DNA of 58,764 bases, from NCBI RefSeq assembly GCF_000732615.1, contig NZ_JPGL01000067.1, forward strand, positions 1 through 58,764, in the 5' to 3' direction. The DNA is from Burkholderia paludis (GTDB lineage Bacteria; Pseudomonadota; Gammaproteobacteria; Burkholderiales; Burkholderiaceae). The notes below the pieces were generated by a model that searched no databases, had not been told where the DNA came from, and was given only the letters and a program-made list of their open reading frames with translations. The position numbers were made by a program, and so were the translations under genes. Positions 1 to 8,659 of this stretch are shown here, in pieces. Position 1 is the first letter of the stretch. Each line of letters starts with the position of its first letter.

Positions 1-72
1 TACAATCATGAGCGCCCCAACATGGGCCTTGGTGGCGTAACGCCAAAACAGCGGCTGGCCATGGCCGCTTAG
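1..72 (+). pseudogene. 3' end of an IS3-family transposase (OrfB)
   Basis: The first 23 codons read YNHERPNMGLGGVTPKQRL and then AMAA before a TAG stop. This matches the usual C-terminus of IS3-family OrfB integrase-type transposases (YNxxRPHxxLGxxTP). The gene enters from outside the window, so its integrity cannot be judged. It is probably the edge of an insertion sequence bordering the catabolic island. Confidence 0.8.
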
Positions 73-114
73 CCTCTACTTCTGACTCGCGTTAAAAGCG
101 GGGGTATTACCATT

Positions 115-224
115 GGCTCTCGATTCGCTTCATCCGTCAAGAGGCCTTGAACGTAGAGGCGGCGCCACGCCCACACCTGATTGGCATTAATGCCGTGCCT
201 GCAGGCGTCATCCAGGCGCGGATG
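115..224 (-). pseudogene. IS66-type TnpA fragment
   Basis: On the minus strand this stretch reads ACRHGINANQVWAWRRLY, which resembles the helix-turn-helix segment of the small IS66/IS3-type TnpA (HGINANQVWKWRRLY). Neither end of a normal gene is present: the left side runs into the IS3 remnant and the right side meets the end of the LuxR-type gene. It is a truncated leftover from nested IS insertions. Confidence 0.6.
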
Positions 225-238
225 CCCGATCTGCCTGC

Positions 239-2995
239 TCAGGCCAGCAGCCCATAGGCACGCGCCTTGGCGAGCGCGGCCGAACGACTGCGCACGCCGA
301 GCTTGCCGTAGAGGTTCCTGAGATGCCACTTGACCGTCGGCAGGCTGATCGAGAGCTGGTCTGCCAGGGTCTGATTGCTGAAGCCCTCGTTGACGAGGAG
401 CAGGAGTTCAGTTTCCCGCTCGGTCAGCGGCTGGACCGGGTCGATGGATTCCATGGACGTATCGGCCGGATGAGCGCTGTCGGTGTCGTTCCCGTTGGGA
501 TATTGGCCGCAGATCTCGTGAAGCCTGGCGAGAAAATCGATCTCGTTCGGCCGAATCAGCCCGAAATCGCGGGCGCCGGTATTCTCGATGATTTTGCGGA
601 CGGCCCGCCGATACAGGATGAACGGGTAGACGAGCGACCCCGCGTGAGCCAGACCGATCGCGCGTGACAGCGCACGCGCCGCTTCCCGCGCGCGGCCCTC
701 CCGGCTGAAGGCGTCCATGGCCGCCAGCAACAGCGATACGCGATCGTTCGTCCGCCCTTGAGTGGTGGCGCGTTTCATCGCCGCCTCGATCGCCTTGTGC
801 GCGTCCTTCAGCAACCCGCGAGCGATCGTCAGCTCGATTCCGGCGAGCAAGCGGTCGCCTCGTTCATGCATTTCCTTGCCGGCCGGGCGCGTGCCGGCTT
901 GTGCGACACCCTGGACAAACGCAGTCGTGTCGGCCTCGGAGTCGGAATGCAGCCGGACGCGCATGCGCTGCGCGGACAACGCGTCCATCACGCGAGGCGC
1001 ATATCGGCGTGCGATCTCGCCAAGGGCTGCATCGGTCGCGCGGCCACGCTCGCTTTCGGTCGCGCAGGCCACGCACGCACCGAGCCCCAGCTCGGCGGTC
1101 AGCGCGATGCCGTGGTGATTGGCGATCTGCATGCTCCGCTCGATCAACACTTGCGCGTCGGAGAATTGGCCAAGGTCGACCAGCGCGCGTGCGTGCACAC
1201 TATCGATGATCGCCAGGATGGAGGCGTTGGCGTCAATTTCCGCCGCGACACGGGCACGCATCGGGCCCAGGATTCGCGCAGCACTATCCGGACGCGCACG
1301 GGACAGTTCCAGGATGGCGCGCAGAATCGCCACCCACGCGCGAACGAACATGCTGCCGGATCGCTCGATCGCACCTTCCGCAACGTCCAGGTGTCGCTCG
1401 CACTCGTCGAGGTCGCCCCGGTTCACCGCGACCATCGCGGCCGCTGCCGCGACCGTGCCGACGTGCAGCGGGTCGTGGTGCTCGACATGGTCCAGCCACG
1501 ACAGCGCCTGCGCGTGCGCTGTTTCCAGCTCGTCGGTCGCCACGGCAAGCACGATGCCGAGGAAATGAAGGTCGGCCGTATCGAGGGGCGCGGGCGGGAA
1601 AGGGAGGCTTTCGGCGATGCGTTGATCCAGCATCTGGAATGCCGATTTCGCCTTTTCGTATTGCATCAGGTGGCACAGGGCCCACACATACCAGCCCTGC
1701 GCCTGAATCGGCAAGCGGCCGCCCAGCTCGAGCAGGGTTTCGGCCCACGTGACGAATTTCGACATCTGCCCGCAGTCCGCGGCGACGTTTCGCGCGATTC
1801 GCCCGATCAGGCGTTCCGCCTGTTCGATGTCCGGCGCTTCCAGCGCGTACCCCAGCGCGCCGACGTAATCCTTGTGTTCCGCATGCCATGACGACGCACG
1901 TTTCAGGAGCGCCGTTCGCCTGTCGCGACCGATGCGCTCCTTCGCTTCCTGCAGGAAGTATTCGCGCAGGAGCGTGTGGAAACGAAACCAGCGGTGCCGG
2001 CCGCCCACCTCGAAGATCAACAGGTTGCGCTGCAGCAGGTCGTTCAGCCAGTCCCGGGTATCGACGTTGCCGGTCATGAATTCCGCCAGGTCCGCATTGA
2101 ATTCGCGCACCAGGGCGATCTCCAGCAGGAAGCGCACGCGAGCGGGATCGATGATCGCGAGAACCCGGTCGGTCAATACCCGAGAGATGTCGCGCTGGTC
2201 TCCGCTGAAACCGTGAAGCGGGGCAGGTGGAATCTGCGCCGGAGAAAAAGCGCTGCGGAACTGCTTCTGTTCCGACATCAGTACCTGTGCCAGCCGCACG
2301 GCCGCCGGCCATCCTTCGGTATGTGCGTGGATGTCGAGAAGCGTGCTGTCGTCCAGCCGGGCGAAACCCGCGAGCGCGAACAATTGTCGTGTCTCGTTCC
2401 GGTCGAAGCCGAGCTCGGCCGTTCCGAGCAGCAGCCCGTCCACCTCGAGCTTCATTCGCACCAGGTCGATCGGAAGGTTTCTGACGCTGGAAACCACCAG
2501 ATGCACGTTCGGCGCGCGATGAAAGGTCAGGCTTTCGATAAACGCCGGGATCATGGGGTCCGCGCATGCATCGAGGTTGTCGATGAAGATCACGGTACGA
2601 CCCGGCAGCCGGCGCAAGTCGCCGACGATCGCCTGTAGCGCATGGCCCGGATCGGTCATCTCGATCGAATCGGTGAAACCGCCGGCCGTTTCGGCGCTCG
2701 GGTCATCGGCCTTTGCCGCCGAACCGGTCATGCCGCGGCGAAGCAGCGCAAACACGGCACGAATATCCCGCTCGCGTTCGTCGAGACCCAGCCAGATGCA
2801 CCGCTCGCCGCTTGCGCACAGCCAGCGATAGATCGAGCTCAACAGGACGGTCTTTCCATAACCCGATGGCGCGGTCACCACGGTAAGGCGGGGCAGCGAT
2901 CGCGACCGCAGCAACGTGAGCGCGCGAGTGGGGACGCGCTCGAAGCAGAAATCAGGGGGCGTCACTCTTCCTCGGGACCAATCGTCAGGGTTCAT
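239..2995 (-). CDS. MalT-like (LAL) LuxR-family transcriptional regulator
   Basis: This 918-residue protein has the layout of large ATP-binding LuxR regulators (MalT, AlkS, AcoK). A Walker A motif APSGYGKT lies at about residues 42-49, a long TPR-like helical middle follows, and a LuxR-type HTH ends the protein (LTERETELLLLV, SLPTVKWHLRNLYGKLGV). An upstream in-frame ATG exists at 3136, but the ATG at 2995 has a GGAAG ribosome site at good spacing and matches the family start, so it is preferred. The gene diverges from the cym operon across 384 bp, so it may activate that operon in response to a hydrocarbon or terpene; the inducer is not evident. It ends against IS debris yet keeps a complete HTH. 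Confidence 0.85.
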   Translation of the reverse strand: MNPDDWSRGRVTPPDFCFERVPTRALTLLRSRSLPRLTVVTAPSGYGKTVLLSSIYRWLCASGERCIWLGLDERERDIRAVFALLRRGMTGSAAKADDPSAETAGGFTDSIEMTDPGHALQAIVGDLRRLPGRTVIFIDNLDACADPMIPAFIESLTFHRAPNVHLVVSSVRNLPIDLVRMKLEVDGLLLGTAELGFDRNETRQLFALAGFARLDDSTLLDIHAHTEGWPAAVRLAQVLMSEQKQFRSAFSPAQIPPAPLHGFSGDQRDISRVLTDRVLAIIDPARVRFLLEIALVREFNADLAEFMTGNVDTRDWLNDLLQRNLLIFEVGGRHRWFRFHTLLREYFLQEAKERIGRDRRTALLKRASSWHAEHKDYVGALGYALEAPDIEQAERLIGRIARNVAADCGQMSKFVTWAETLLELGGRLPIQAQGWYVWALCHLMQYEKAKSAFQMLDQRIAESLPFPPAPLDTADLHFLGIVLAVATDELETAHAQALSWLDHVEHHDPLHVGTVAAAAAMVAVNRGDLDECERHLDVAEGAIERSGSMFVRAWVAILRAILELSRARPDSAARILGPMRARVAAEIDANASILAIIDSVHARALVDLGQFSDAQVLIERSMQIANHHGIALTAELGLGACVACATESERGRATDAALGEIARRYAPRVMDALSAQRMRVRLHSDSEADTTAFVQGVAQAGTRPAGKEMHERGDRLLAGIELTIARGLLKDAHKAIEAAMKRATTQGRTNDRVSLLLAAMDAFSREGRAREAARALSRAIGLAHAGSLVYPFILYRRAVRKIIENTGARDFGLIRPNEIDFLARLHEICGQYPNGNDTDSAHPADTSMESIDPVQPLTERETELLLLVNEGFSNQTLADQLSISLPTVKWHLRNLYGKLGVRSRSAALAKARAYGLLA

Positions 2996-3155
2996 TCGCT
3001 TCCGTGTCGTTATCGATGGACGGCGTCGCGCGGCTTGCCGCGGATAGAGGTGCCTCGGCATTGCGTGCTGCTGTTTTGCGGCGCACAAGTTCTTGCGGAG
3101 CCGCCACGTGTTCACGGATTTTGGACGCGTACCCATTCGTCGGAACTTCGGGTTT

Positions 3156-3183
3156 TTCCTAGGAATCAGCCTGTCCTTTAGGA
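3156..3183. promoter_or_regulatory. Pair of related dyads, candidate LAL-regulator sites
   Basis: A perfect 10-bp palindrome TTCCTAGGAA (3156-3165) is followed by the similar dyad TCCTTTAGGA (3174-3183). The TCCT starts are 17 bp apart, close to two helical turns. They lie about 200 bp upstream of cymB and 160 bp upstream of the LAL regulator. Two alike dyads in a divergent promoter region suit a dimeric activator, but this assignment is inference. Confidence 0.3.
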
Positions 3184-3316
3184 TGGGGTCGCGGTATGCG
3201 AGCCCGCTTTAAATTGCCCAGTAACGGACGCGTCGACGTCACCCGTGCAAATGACTCAGGGGTGCCGTTGCACGACATTCGGACGGCCACGCCGGGGTGA
3301 CACGCCCCGATCGTCG

Positions 3317-3342
3317 ATCAAAAGACGGAATGGTCTGTTTGT
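3317..3342. promoter_or_regulatory. CymR-type (cumate) operator upstream of cymB
   Basis: The right arm GTCTGTTTGT (3333-3342) is identical to the cumate operator of Pseudomonas putida as I recall it. The left arm ATCAAAAGAC matches ACAAACAGAC at 7 of 10 positions, with the same 6-bp spacer. It ends 37 bp before the cymB start. The weaker left arm suggests looser repression than at the cmt promoter. Its repressor is likely the TetR protein at 14818-15456. Confidence 0.75.
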
Positions 3343-3379
3343 TACGCGTTGATCTGGATAAACGTCAATTTGGAGCGAG

Positions 3380-4141
3380 ATGATGAGGCTGGAAGGTAAG
3401 GTGGCGATCATTACCGGTGCGTCGACCGGTATCGGCAATGCAATTGCCAGGATGTATGTCGTGGAAGGCGCAAAGGTCGTGATTGCCGACGTGCGCGGTG
3501 CGCAAGCGGCCGCGTCCGAACTGGGCCAGGACGTCGCGATCGGGGTCGACACCGACGTGGCCGATCCCGATAGCACTCGCGAGATGGCCGCGGCAACCCT
3601 GGAGCGCTTCGGCAGGATCGACGTGCTTGTCAACAACGCCGGCATTTTTACGGGGCTCAAGGGCACGCCGATGGAAACGATCTCGGTCGACGACTGGGAT
3701 CGGCTCTACGCAGTCAACGTCAAGGGCCCGTGGCTGTGCACCAATGCGGTGTCCGGTGCGATGCGTGAAGGCGGCGGCGGGCGGATCGTCAATATCGCGT
3801 CGGTCATTGCGCACGTCGGCGTGCCGTTCATGCTGCATTACGTATCCAGCAAGGGTGCCGTCGCGGCGATGACGCGCGCGATGGCGCGCGAGTTCGCGGC
3901 GACCCAATCCCGGATCTCGGTCAATGCGATTTCCCCCGGCTACACCCATTCCGCGAACGCGGTGGCCAACGCGCAGCAGCACGAGCAATTCGAAGGCGTG
4001 GCGTCGCAGATGCGCACGATCGCGCGCCCGCAGGTCCCGGCCGATATCGCCGGCGCGGCGACCTGGCTCGCGAGCGGCGAGGCGTCGTATGTCAACGGGC
4101 AGAACATCATCGTCGACGGCGGCATCTTCATGAGCCTCTGA
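3380..4141 (+). CDS. cymB: Short-chain dehydrogenase, p-cumic alcohol dehydrogenase (CymB-like)
   Basis: This 253-residue classical SDR has the cofactor motif TGASTGIG (residues 12-19), NNAG (85-88) and the catalytic set S141, Y154 and K158 (YVSSK). By its place ahead of cymC and the cymene hydroxylase, it should oxidise p-cumic alcohol to p-cumic aldehyde with NAD. Two adjacent ATGs (3380, 3383) follow a GGAG; the second has the better 7-nt spacing. It is the first gene of the rightward cym operon, 49 bp before the aldehyde dehydrogenase, and has a CymR-type operator just upstream. SDRs are functionally diverse, so the substrate rests on context. Confidence 0.8.
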   Translation: MMRLEGKVAIITGASTGIGNAIARMYVVEGAKVVIADVRGAQAAASELGQDVAIGVDTDVADPDSTREMAAATLERFGRIDVLVNNAGIFTGLKGTPMETISVDDWDRLYAVNVKGPWLCTNAVSGAMREGGGGRIVNIASVIAHVGVPFMLHYVSSKGAVAAMTRAMAREFAATQSRISVNAISPGYTHSANAVANAQQHEQFEGVASQMRTIARPQVPADIAGAATWLASGEASYVNGQNIIVDGGIFMSL

Positions 4142-4190
4142 TCGCCTGCCCGAATTTTCGCTATCGCACCTTATCGCGGAGTCAAACACC

Positions 4191-5675
4191 ATGAATGAAA
4201 GCCCGACGCGCCCCGCGGCCCCGACCCGATTCCAGAACCGGAACCTGATCGGCGGCCGATGGACGGAGGCGCTTGCCGGCGAATCGATCGGCGTCGAAAA
4301 CCCGGCGACCGAAGCAATCGTGACGGACATCCCCCGGGGCGGGAAAAGCGACATCGACGCCGCCGTCAAGGCCGCACGATCGACGTTCGAGTCCTCCGCC
4401 TGGCGCCGGATGAGGCCCATCGATCGCGGCCGGATGCTCGAGAACATTGCCCGGAAGATCGAGGAACATGCCGGGGAACTGGCGCTGCTGGAGTCGCTGG
4501 ATACCGGCAAGGCCCTTTCATTTGCCAAGATGATCGATCTGCCGTCGACCGTCGATGTGTTTCGCTACATGGGCGGCTGGTGCTCGAAGCTGGGCGGTAC
4601 GACACCGCCGATTTCCTTCGACGGGAAGGAATACCACACGTACACGCGCCGCGAACCCGTCGGGGTCGTCGGCGCCATCACGCCCTGGAATTACCCGCTC
4701 GCGCTCGGGTCCTGGAAGATTGCGTCGGCGCTGGCCGCGGGTTGCACCATGGTGCTTAAGCCGACCGAGCTGACACCGCTCAGCACGCTCCGGCTGGCCG
4801 AGCTTTGCCTGGAGGCCGGTTTGCCGGAGGGGGCGCTCAATATCGTCAATGGCTATGGTCATGAGGCGGGCGAAGCGCTGGCATGCCATCCGGACGTCGA
4901 CAAGATCACCTTTACCGGATCGACCGCGGTCGGCAAGAAGATCGTCGAGTACTCGCTCGGCAACATGAAGCGCGTGACGCTCGAGCTGGGCGGCAAGTCG
5001 CCGAGCATCGTATTCGACGACGCGGATCTCGGTCAGGTGGGGCTCGGCGCGGCGCTAGCGGTGTTCTTCAATTCAGGCCAGATCTGCTTTGCCGCCAGCC
5101 GGTTGTTCGTGCAGGACAGCGTCTATGACCGTGTCGTCGACGCGATTGCGGCGGTGGCGTCGCAACTCAAGGTGGGCAACGGTCAGGACGCCGACACCGT
5201 GCTTGGCCCGCTCGTCTCCCGCAAGCAGCAGGAGCGGGTGCTGGGTTACGTGCGATCCGGCATCGAACAGGGCGCCAGTCTCGTGTACGGCGGCCAGAAG
5301 GTGGGGGACAAGGGTTATTTCGTCCAGCCCACCGTCTTCGCTGATGCCGATCCGTCGATGAAGATCGCGCAAGAGGAGATCTTCGGGCCGGTCGTGAGCA
5401 TCATCCGCTTCAAGGACGAGGCGGAAGCCATTCGCCTTGCCAACGACACGACCTATGGCTTGGCCGCCAACATCTGGACGCGGGACATCAAGAAGGCGCA
5501 TCGCGTGGCCCACCGCCTGCAGGCCGGCTCGGTGTGGATCAACTGTCACGGCGTGATCGACCCTGCGGCGCCGTTCGGCGGCTTCAAGCAGTCGGGCTGG
5601 GGCCGCGAGGTGTCGGAAGAGGGGCTCGTTGCCTACACGGAGACCAAGACGGTCTGCGCATTGCTGGACGATTGA
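4191..5675 (+). CDS. cymC: Aldehyde dehydrogenase, p-cumic aldehyde dehydrogenase (CymC-like)
   Basis: This 494-residue NAD(P)-dependent aldehyde dehydrogenase has full family length. Visible landmarks are TPWNYP with N167, the cofactor loop FTGSTAVGKK (241-250), general base E265 in LELGG and nucleophile C299 in FFNSGQICF. In context it oxidises p-cumic aldehyde to p-cumate, the substrate of the downstream dioxygenase. It sits 49 bp after cymB and 49 bp before the hydroxylase gene, as part of one transcription unit. The family call is certain; the substrate is inferred from neighbours. Confidence 0.85.
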   Translation: MNESPTRPAAPTRFQNRNLIGGRWTEALAGESIGVENPATEAIVTDIPRGGKSDIDAAVKAARSTFESSAWRRMRPIDRGRMLENIARKIEEHAGELALLESLDTGKALSFAKMIDLPSTVDVFRYMGGWCSKLGGTTPPISFDGKEYHTYTRREPVGVVGAITPWNYPLALGSWKIASALAAGCTMVLKPTELTPLSTLRLAELCLEAGLPEGALNIVNGYGHEAGEALACHPDVDKITFTGSTAVGKKIVEYSLGNMKRVTLELGGKSPSIVFDDADLGQVGLGAALAVFFNSGQICFAASRLFVQDSVYDRVVDAIAAVASQLKVGNGQDADTVLGPLVSRKQQERVLGYVRSGIEQGASLVYGGQKVGDKGYFVQPTVFADADPSMKIAQEEIFGPVVSIIRFKDEAEAIRLANDTTYGLAANIWTRDIKKAHRVAHRLQAGSVWINCHGVIDPAAPFGGFKQSGWGREVSEEGLVAYTETKTVCALLDD

Positions 5676-5724
5676 CGGCACATCGCTGCAAGGCGACGTG
5701 TTTCGATGGAACTGGAGACCTCAA

Positions 5725-6855
5725 ATGTGGGAATACATTAAGTACTACTTCGCTCCCCTGGTGCAGGTGCTGGCGATATGGGGATTTTATCGGGGGGGCG
5801 ATTTCACCTGGATCGCGATCGGGGCGTTTCCGGCGATTGCGATTCTCGACGCGCTGCTTCCGCTCGATCTCTCGGAGCGCAGGATGAAGAGTCACTTCTG
5901 GGCCTATTTGCCGGTCTGGATTTCGACGGTCCTGCTTCCCGTCATGTACTTCATCTTTGCCCGGTCGGTCGGTCTGCACAACATGACCGCGCTGCAGATG
6001 GCGGGGGGCGTCGCGGGGCTGGCATGGCTGTCGGTCGTGCCCGGCGTGCCGGCGACGCACGAGCTGTATCACTCGCGCGGGCGTCTCGCGCGCTTCGCGG
6101 GCCGCTATGGTCAGGTCGCGTTTCTCGATTCCATGCGAATGGAAGTGCATGTGGTCGGCCATCACCGGGACGTCGGCACCGAAGAGGATGTCGACACGGC
6201 ACGGCGGGGAACCAATCTGTACCGCTTCGTCGCCCGCTCGATGTGGGAATCGACGCGCCTGGAACTCAAGCTCGATTGCGATACGCTCGAAAAGCGCGGC
6301 CACTCGCGCTGGTCGATCCGGCATTCGCTCTGGCGCGCGATCCTGGCCGTCGTCGTGTTCCTGGGCATCAACTACGCGATCGGAGGCGGGCAGGCGGCCG
6401 GCCTGTGCCTGATTGCGATGGTGATCGCGCGCTTCTGGGTCGAGGCCTTCAATTACTACCAGCATTTCGGCCAGGTCCGGGTGGTCGGCACGCCGATCGA
6501 GAAGCGGCACGTGTGGAATCACTACGGCACGCTGTCGCGCCTGTACGCGTTCGAAATCACCAACCACGCCGACCATCACCTGAATTCCTACATTCCGTAC
6601 TACAAGCTCGTCCCGGACAAGGACGTCGTCATGATGCCGAGCATCATCGTGTGCTTCCTGTCGGGTTTCATTCCGCCTTTGTGGTACGGCCGGATCATCA
6701 AGCCGGCACTGCGACGCTGGGACAACGAATTTGCGTCGCAGGCGGAGCGTCGCCTGGCCATGGAGCAAAACCGCAGCGCGGGGTGGGACGACTGGTTCGA
6801 CGAACCGCCGACCCGACCCGGCGCACCGAAAAAGACGGCATGGGCCGGAAGCTGA
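5725..6855 (+). CDS. cymAa: p-Cymene monooxygenase hydroxylase subunit (XylM/CymAa-type di-iron membrane protein)
   Basis: This 376-residue integral membrane fatty-acid-desaturase-like hydroxylase has the histidine clusters HELYH (H112, H116), HVVGHH (H142, H146, H147), NYYQHFG (H247) and NHADHH (H281, H284, H285), which bind the di-iron centre. Hydrophobic helices precede the first cluster. The family hydroxylates benzylic methyl groups; here p-cymene to p-cumic alcohol is expected, using electrons from the ferredoxin reductase two genes downstream. The ATG at 5725 has a GGAG at good spacing; a longer reading frame to 5629 would overlap cymC. Related XylM enzymes also epoxidise styrenes, which matters because of the StyC-like neighbour. 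Confidence 0.85.
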   Translation: MWEYIKYYFAPLVQVLAIWGFYRGGDFTWIAIGAFPAIAILDALLPLDLSERRMKSHFWAYLPVWISTVLLPVMYFIFARSVGLHNMTALQMAGGVAGLAWLSVVPGVPATHELYHSRGRLARFAGRYGQVAFLDSMRMEVHVVGHHRDVGTEEDVDTARRGTNLYRFVARSMWESTRLELKLDCDTLEKRGHSRWSIRHSLWRAILAVVVFLGINYAIGGGQAAGLCLIAMVIARFWVEAFNYYQHFGQVRVVGTPIEKRHVWNHYGTLSRLYAFEITNHADHHLNSYIPYYKLVPDKDVVMMPSIIVCFLSGFIPPLWYGRIIKPALRRWDNEFASQAERRLAMEQNRSAGWDDWFDEPPTRPGAPKKTAWAGS

Positions 6856-6878
6856 ACGGATACGGAACGGAGACCTGT

Positions 6879-7415
6879 GTGACGACAACCTCGACTCTCG
6901 CGCAGAGCCAGGCCAGAACCCTCCAGCGGCACATGATCGGGCACGGCATGCTGATCCTGCTGGTGGGTCTGCTGGCCGGGGGCGGCCTGCTGGTGAGCCT
7001 GACTGGCGGGCTGGAAGTGTGGCCGGGCCGGCTTCTGGCGGTTCGCGTGCCTGGCGACAGTGCGGCGTGGGTCCGCTTCCATATCGGGCAATTGCTCAAC
7101 GCGTTCCTGATCGTGATGGTGGCGCTGATCCTGCCGGTGCTCGGTGTCGCGCTCACGCTCGCGCGGCGCGTCGGATGGCTCATCGTGGGGACCGGCTGGG
7201 CCAATACGCTGTTCTATGCGGCCGCGCTGTTTGCGCCGAACCGGGCGCTCACTTTCGGCGGCAACCGATTCGGGGCGGCCAACGGCGCGTCCTTCATCGG
7301 GCTGGTTCCGGCGTTGGTGTTCGCGGTCGTTTCCATCGTCGCGGTTCTGGTCCTGGCCGCGCAGTCGTTCCGACGCCCAGTGTGGCCGGCGACTCAAGAT
7401 AGGGGGGGTATTTGA
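6879..7415 (+). CDS. Styrene-oxide-isomerase (StyC)-like membrane protein
   Basis: This 178-residue protein has four predicted membrane helices. It aligns by eye with StyC along its length: GHG near the start, GGLEVWPG, RFHIGQLLN, then GWAN, FAPNRALTFGGN and FG. The His of RFHIG and the Asn six residues later correspond to residues I recall as the haem ligand and active-site Asn of styrene oxide isomerase. StyC converts aryl epoxides to aldehydes (Meinwald rearrangement). The likely start is GTG at 6879, 6 nt after a GGAG; an in-frame ATG lies at 6840 inside cymAa. It sits 23 bp after cymAa and overlaps the reductase start by 1 nt, so translation is coupled. Its true substrate is unknown. Confidence 0.75.
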   Translation: MTTTSTLAQSQARTLQRHMIGHGMLILLVGLLAGGGLLVSLTGGLEVWPGRLLAVRVPGDSAAWVRFHIGQLLNAFLIVMVALILPVLGVALTLARRVGWLIVGTGWANTLFYAAALFAPNRALTFGGNRFGAANGASFIGLVPALVFAVVSIVAVLVLAAQSFRRPVWPATQDRGGI

Positions 7416-8470
7416 TGCGAGATTTTCTGAAGGCCGCCTTTGGCCGATCGAAACCCAAGAAACTCCGAATCCTGCCGCAGGATGTGACGGTCGAGGTCGG
7501 GCAAGGGCAGACGCTGCTGGAAGCCGCGCTGGCGGGCGGCATTGCCTATCCGCATGACTGCACGGTCGGCACATGTGCGTCCTGCAAGACCCGCCTGAAG
7601 CAGGGTAGGGTCCGGGAAGCGACGCCGTTCGGCTATACCTTGTCCAAGCAGGAACTCGACGCGGGGTACGTGCTCGCCTGTCAGGCATTTCCGCGCGACG
7701 AACTCACCGTCGTGGAGATCGAGGCGGTCTCGGCCGATCTCCTGCCGGCCGAGAAATTCGTCGCGACGATCGTGGCGACCGATGCGCTGACGCACGACAT
7801 CCTGAAGGTGACGGTCCAGACCGATCGTGCGGTCAACTACGCGGCCGGTCAGTATGCCAACTTGACGAAGGCGGATGGCGAGCGGGCGCGCTCCTACTCG
7901 TTTGCGAGTGCGCCGCAACGCAAGGGTCGGACGACGCTGGAGTTCTATATCCGCAAGGTGCCGGGCGGCGAATTCACCGAAGCCCTCTTCAATGGAGAAC
8001 TGAACGGGAAATCGCTGGAGATGGAAGCGCCGCTGGGCACGTTCCACCTGCGCGGAGGCGACGCGCCGATGGTGTGTATCGCCGGCGGCAGCGGCCTGGC
8101 GCCACTGGTGAGCGTGCTCGAGCATGCCCGGGCCAACCGCATCAAGCGCGAATGCACGCTGCTGTTCGGCGCGCGTACCCAGGGCGATCTTTACCAGCTT
8201 GACGCCATCCGGAACATTGCCGGCAACTGGCAAGGCAACTTCCGGTTCATTCCGGTTCTGTCGCACGAACCGCTGGGCAGCGATTGGCGGGGTGCGCGAG
8301 GGCTGGTCACCGATCACATCGAGCCTGGGTTCTGTGCGGGCGCCGAGGGCTACCTGTGCGGGCCGCCCGTGATGATCGACGCGGCGATCGCGAGCCTGGC
8401 GAAGCAGGGTGTCCCGATCGACAAAGTGTTCTACGACAAGTTTACCGACGGCAGAACAAGCCAGGCGTGA
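7415..8470 (+). CDS. cymAb: p-Cymene monooxygenase reductase subunit (ferredoxin-FAD-NAD type, CymAb/XylA-like)
   Basis: This 351-residue electron-transfer protein has an N-terminal plant-type [2Fe-2S] ferredoxin domain with C49, C54, C57 and C89, then an FAD domain with RSYSFAS, and a C-terminal NAD domain with GGSGLAPLV and YLCGPPVM. It passes electrons from NADH to the di-iron hydroxylase. The ATG at 7415 shares one base with the stop of the StyC-like gene and has a G-rich ribosome site upstream. The domain order matches XylA and CymAb. Confidence in function is high; the partner is inferred from the operon. Confidence 0.88.
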   Translation: MRDFLKAAFGRSKPKKLRILPQDVTVEVGQGQTLLEAALAGGIAYPHDCTVGTCASCKTRLKQGRVREATPFGYTLSKQELDAGYVLACQAFPRDELTVVEIEAVSADLLPAEKFVATIVATDALTHDILKVTVQTDRAVNYAAGQYANLTKADGERARSYSFASAPQRKGRTTLEFYIRKVPGGEFTEALFNGELNGKSLEMEAPLGTFHLRGGDAPMVCIAGGSGLAPLVSVLEHARANRIKRECTLLFGARTQGDLYQLDAIRNIAGNWQGNFRFIPVLSHEPLGSDWRGARGLVTDHIEPGFCAGAEGYLCGPPVMIDAAIASLAKQGVPIDKVFYDKFTDGRTSQA

Positions 8471-8659
8471 CCCGTCAGCCGCGCGGGAAACCACTTCACG
8501 TTCCCGGCGGAAGGTGACGTGCGATTGAGAACCACCCGTTGTACCGGAGCGGTGTATCTCGATCGAAAATAATTCGATATCCGAATAAATATTTGAATTG
8601 GCGGAACAGCCAGTCATCCCCAACAACGAAGAAAAGACCGGAAGGAGCGGAGGCAGAGC

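Larger units (their letters stand above)
2996..3379. other. Divergent intergenic region between LAL regulator and cymB
   Basis: These 384 bp contain no credible gene. They hold the dyads at 3156-3183 and the CymR-type operator at 3317-3342, and must contain promoters for both flanking genes. I could not identify a convincing -35/-10 pair for cymB. Confidence 0.6.

Noticed and set aside
5725..6855. Alkane 1-monooxygenase (AlkB) as the identity of the di-iron hydroxylase
   Set aside because: The neighbouring XylA-type ferredoxin-reductase fusion, SDR and aldehyde dehydrogenase order and the cumate pathway fit XylM/CymAa better; AlkB uses rubredoxin, and no rubredoxin gene is present.
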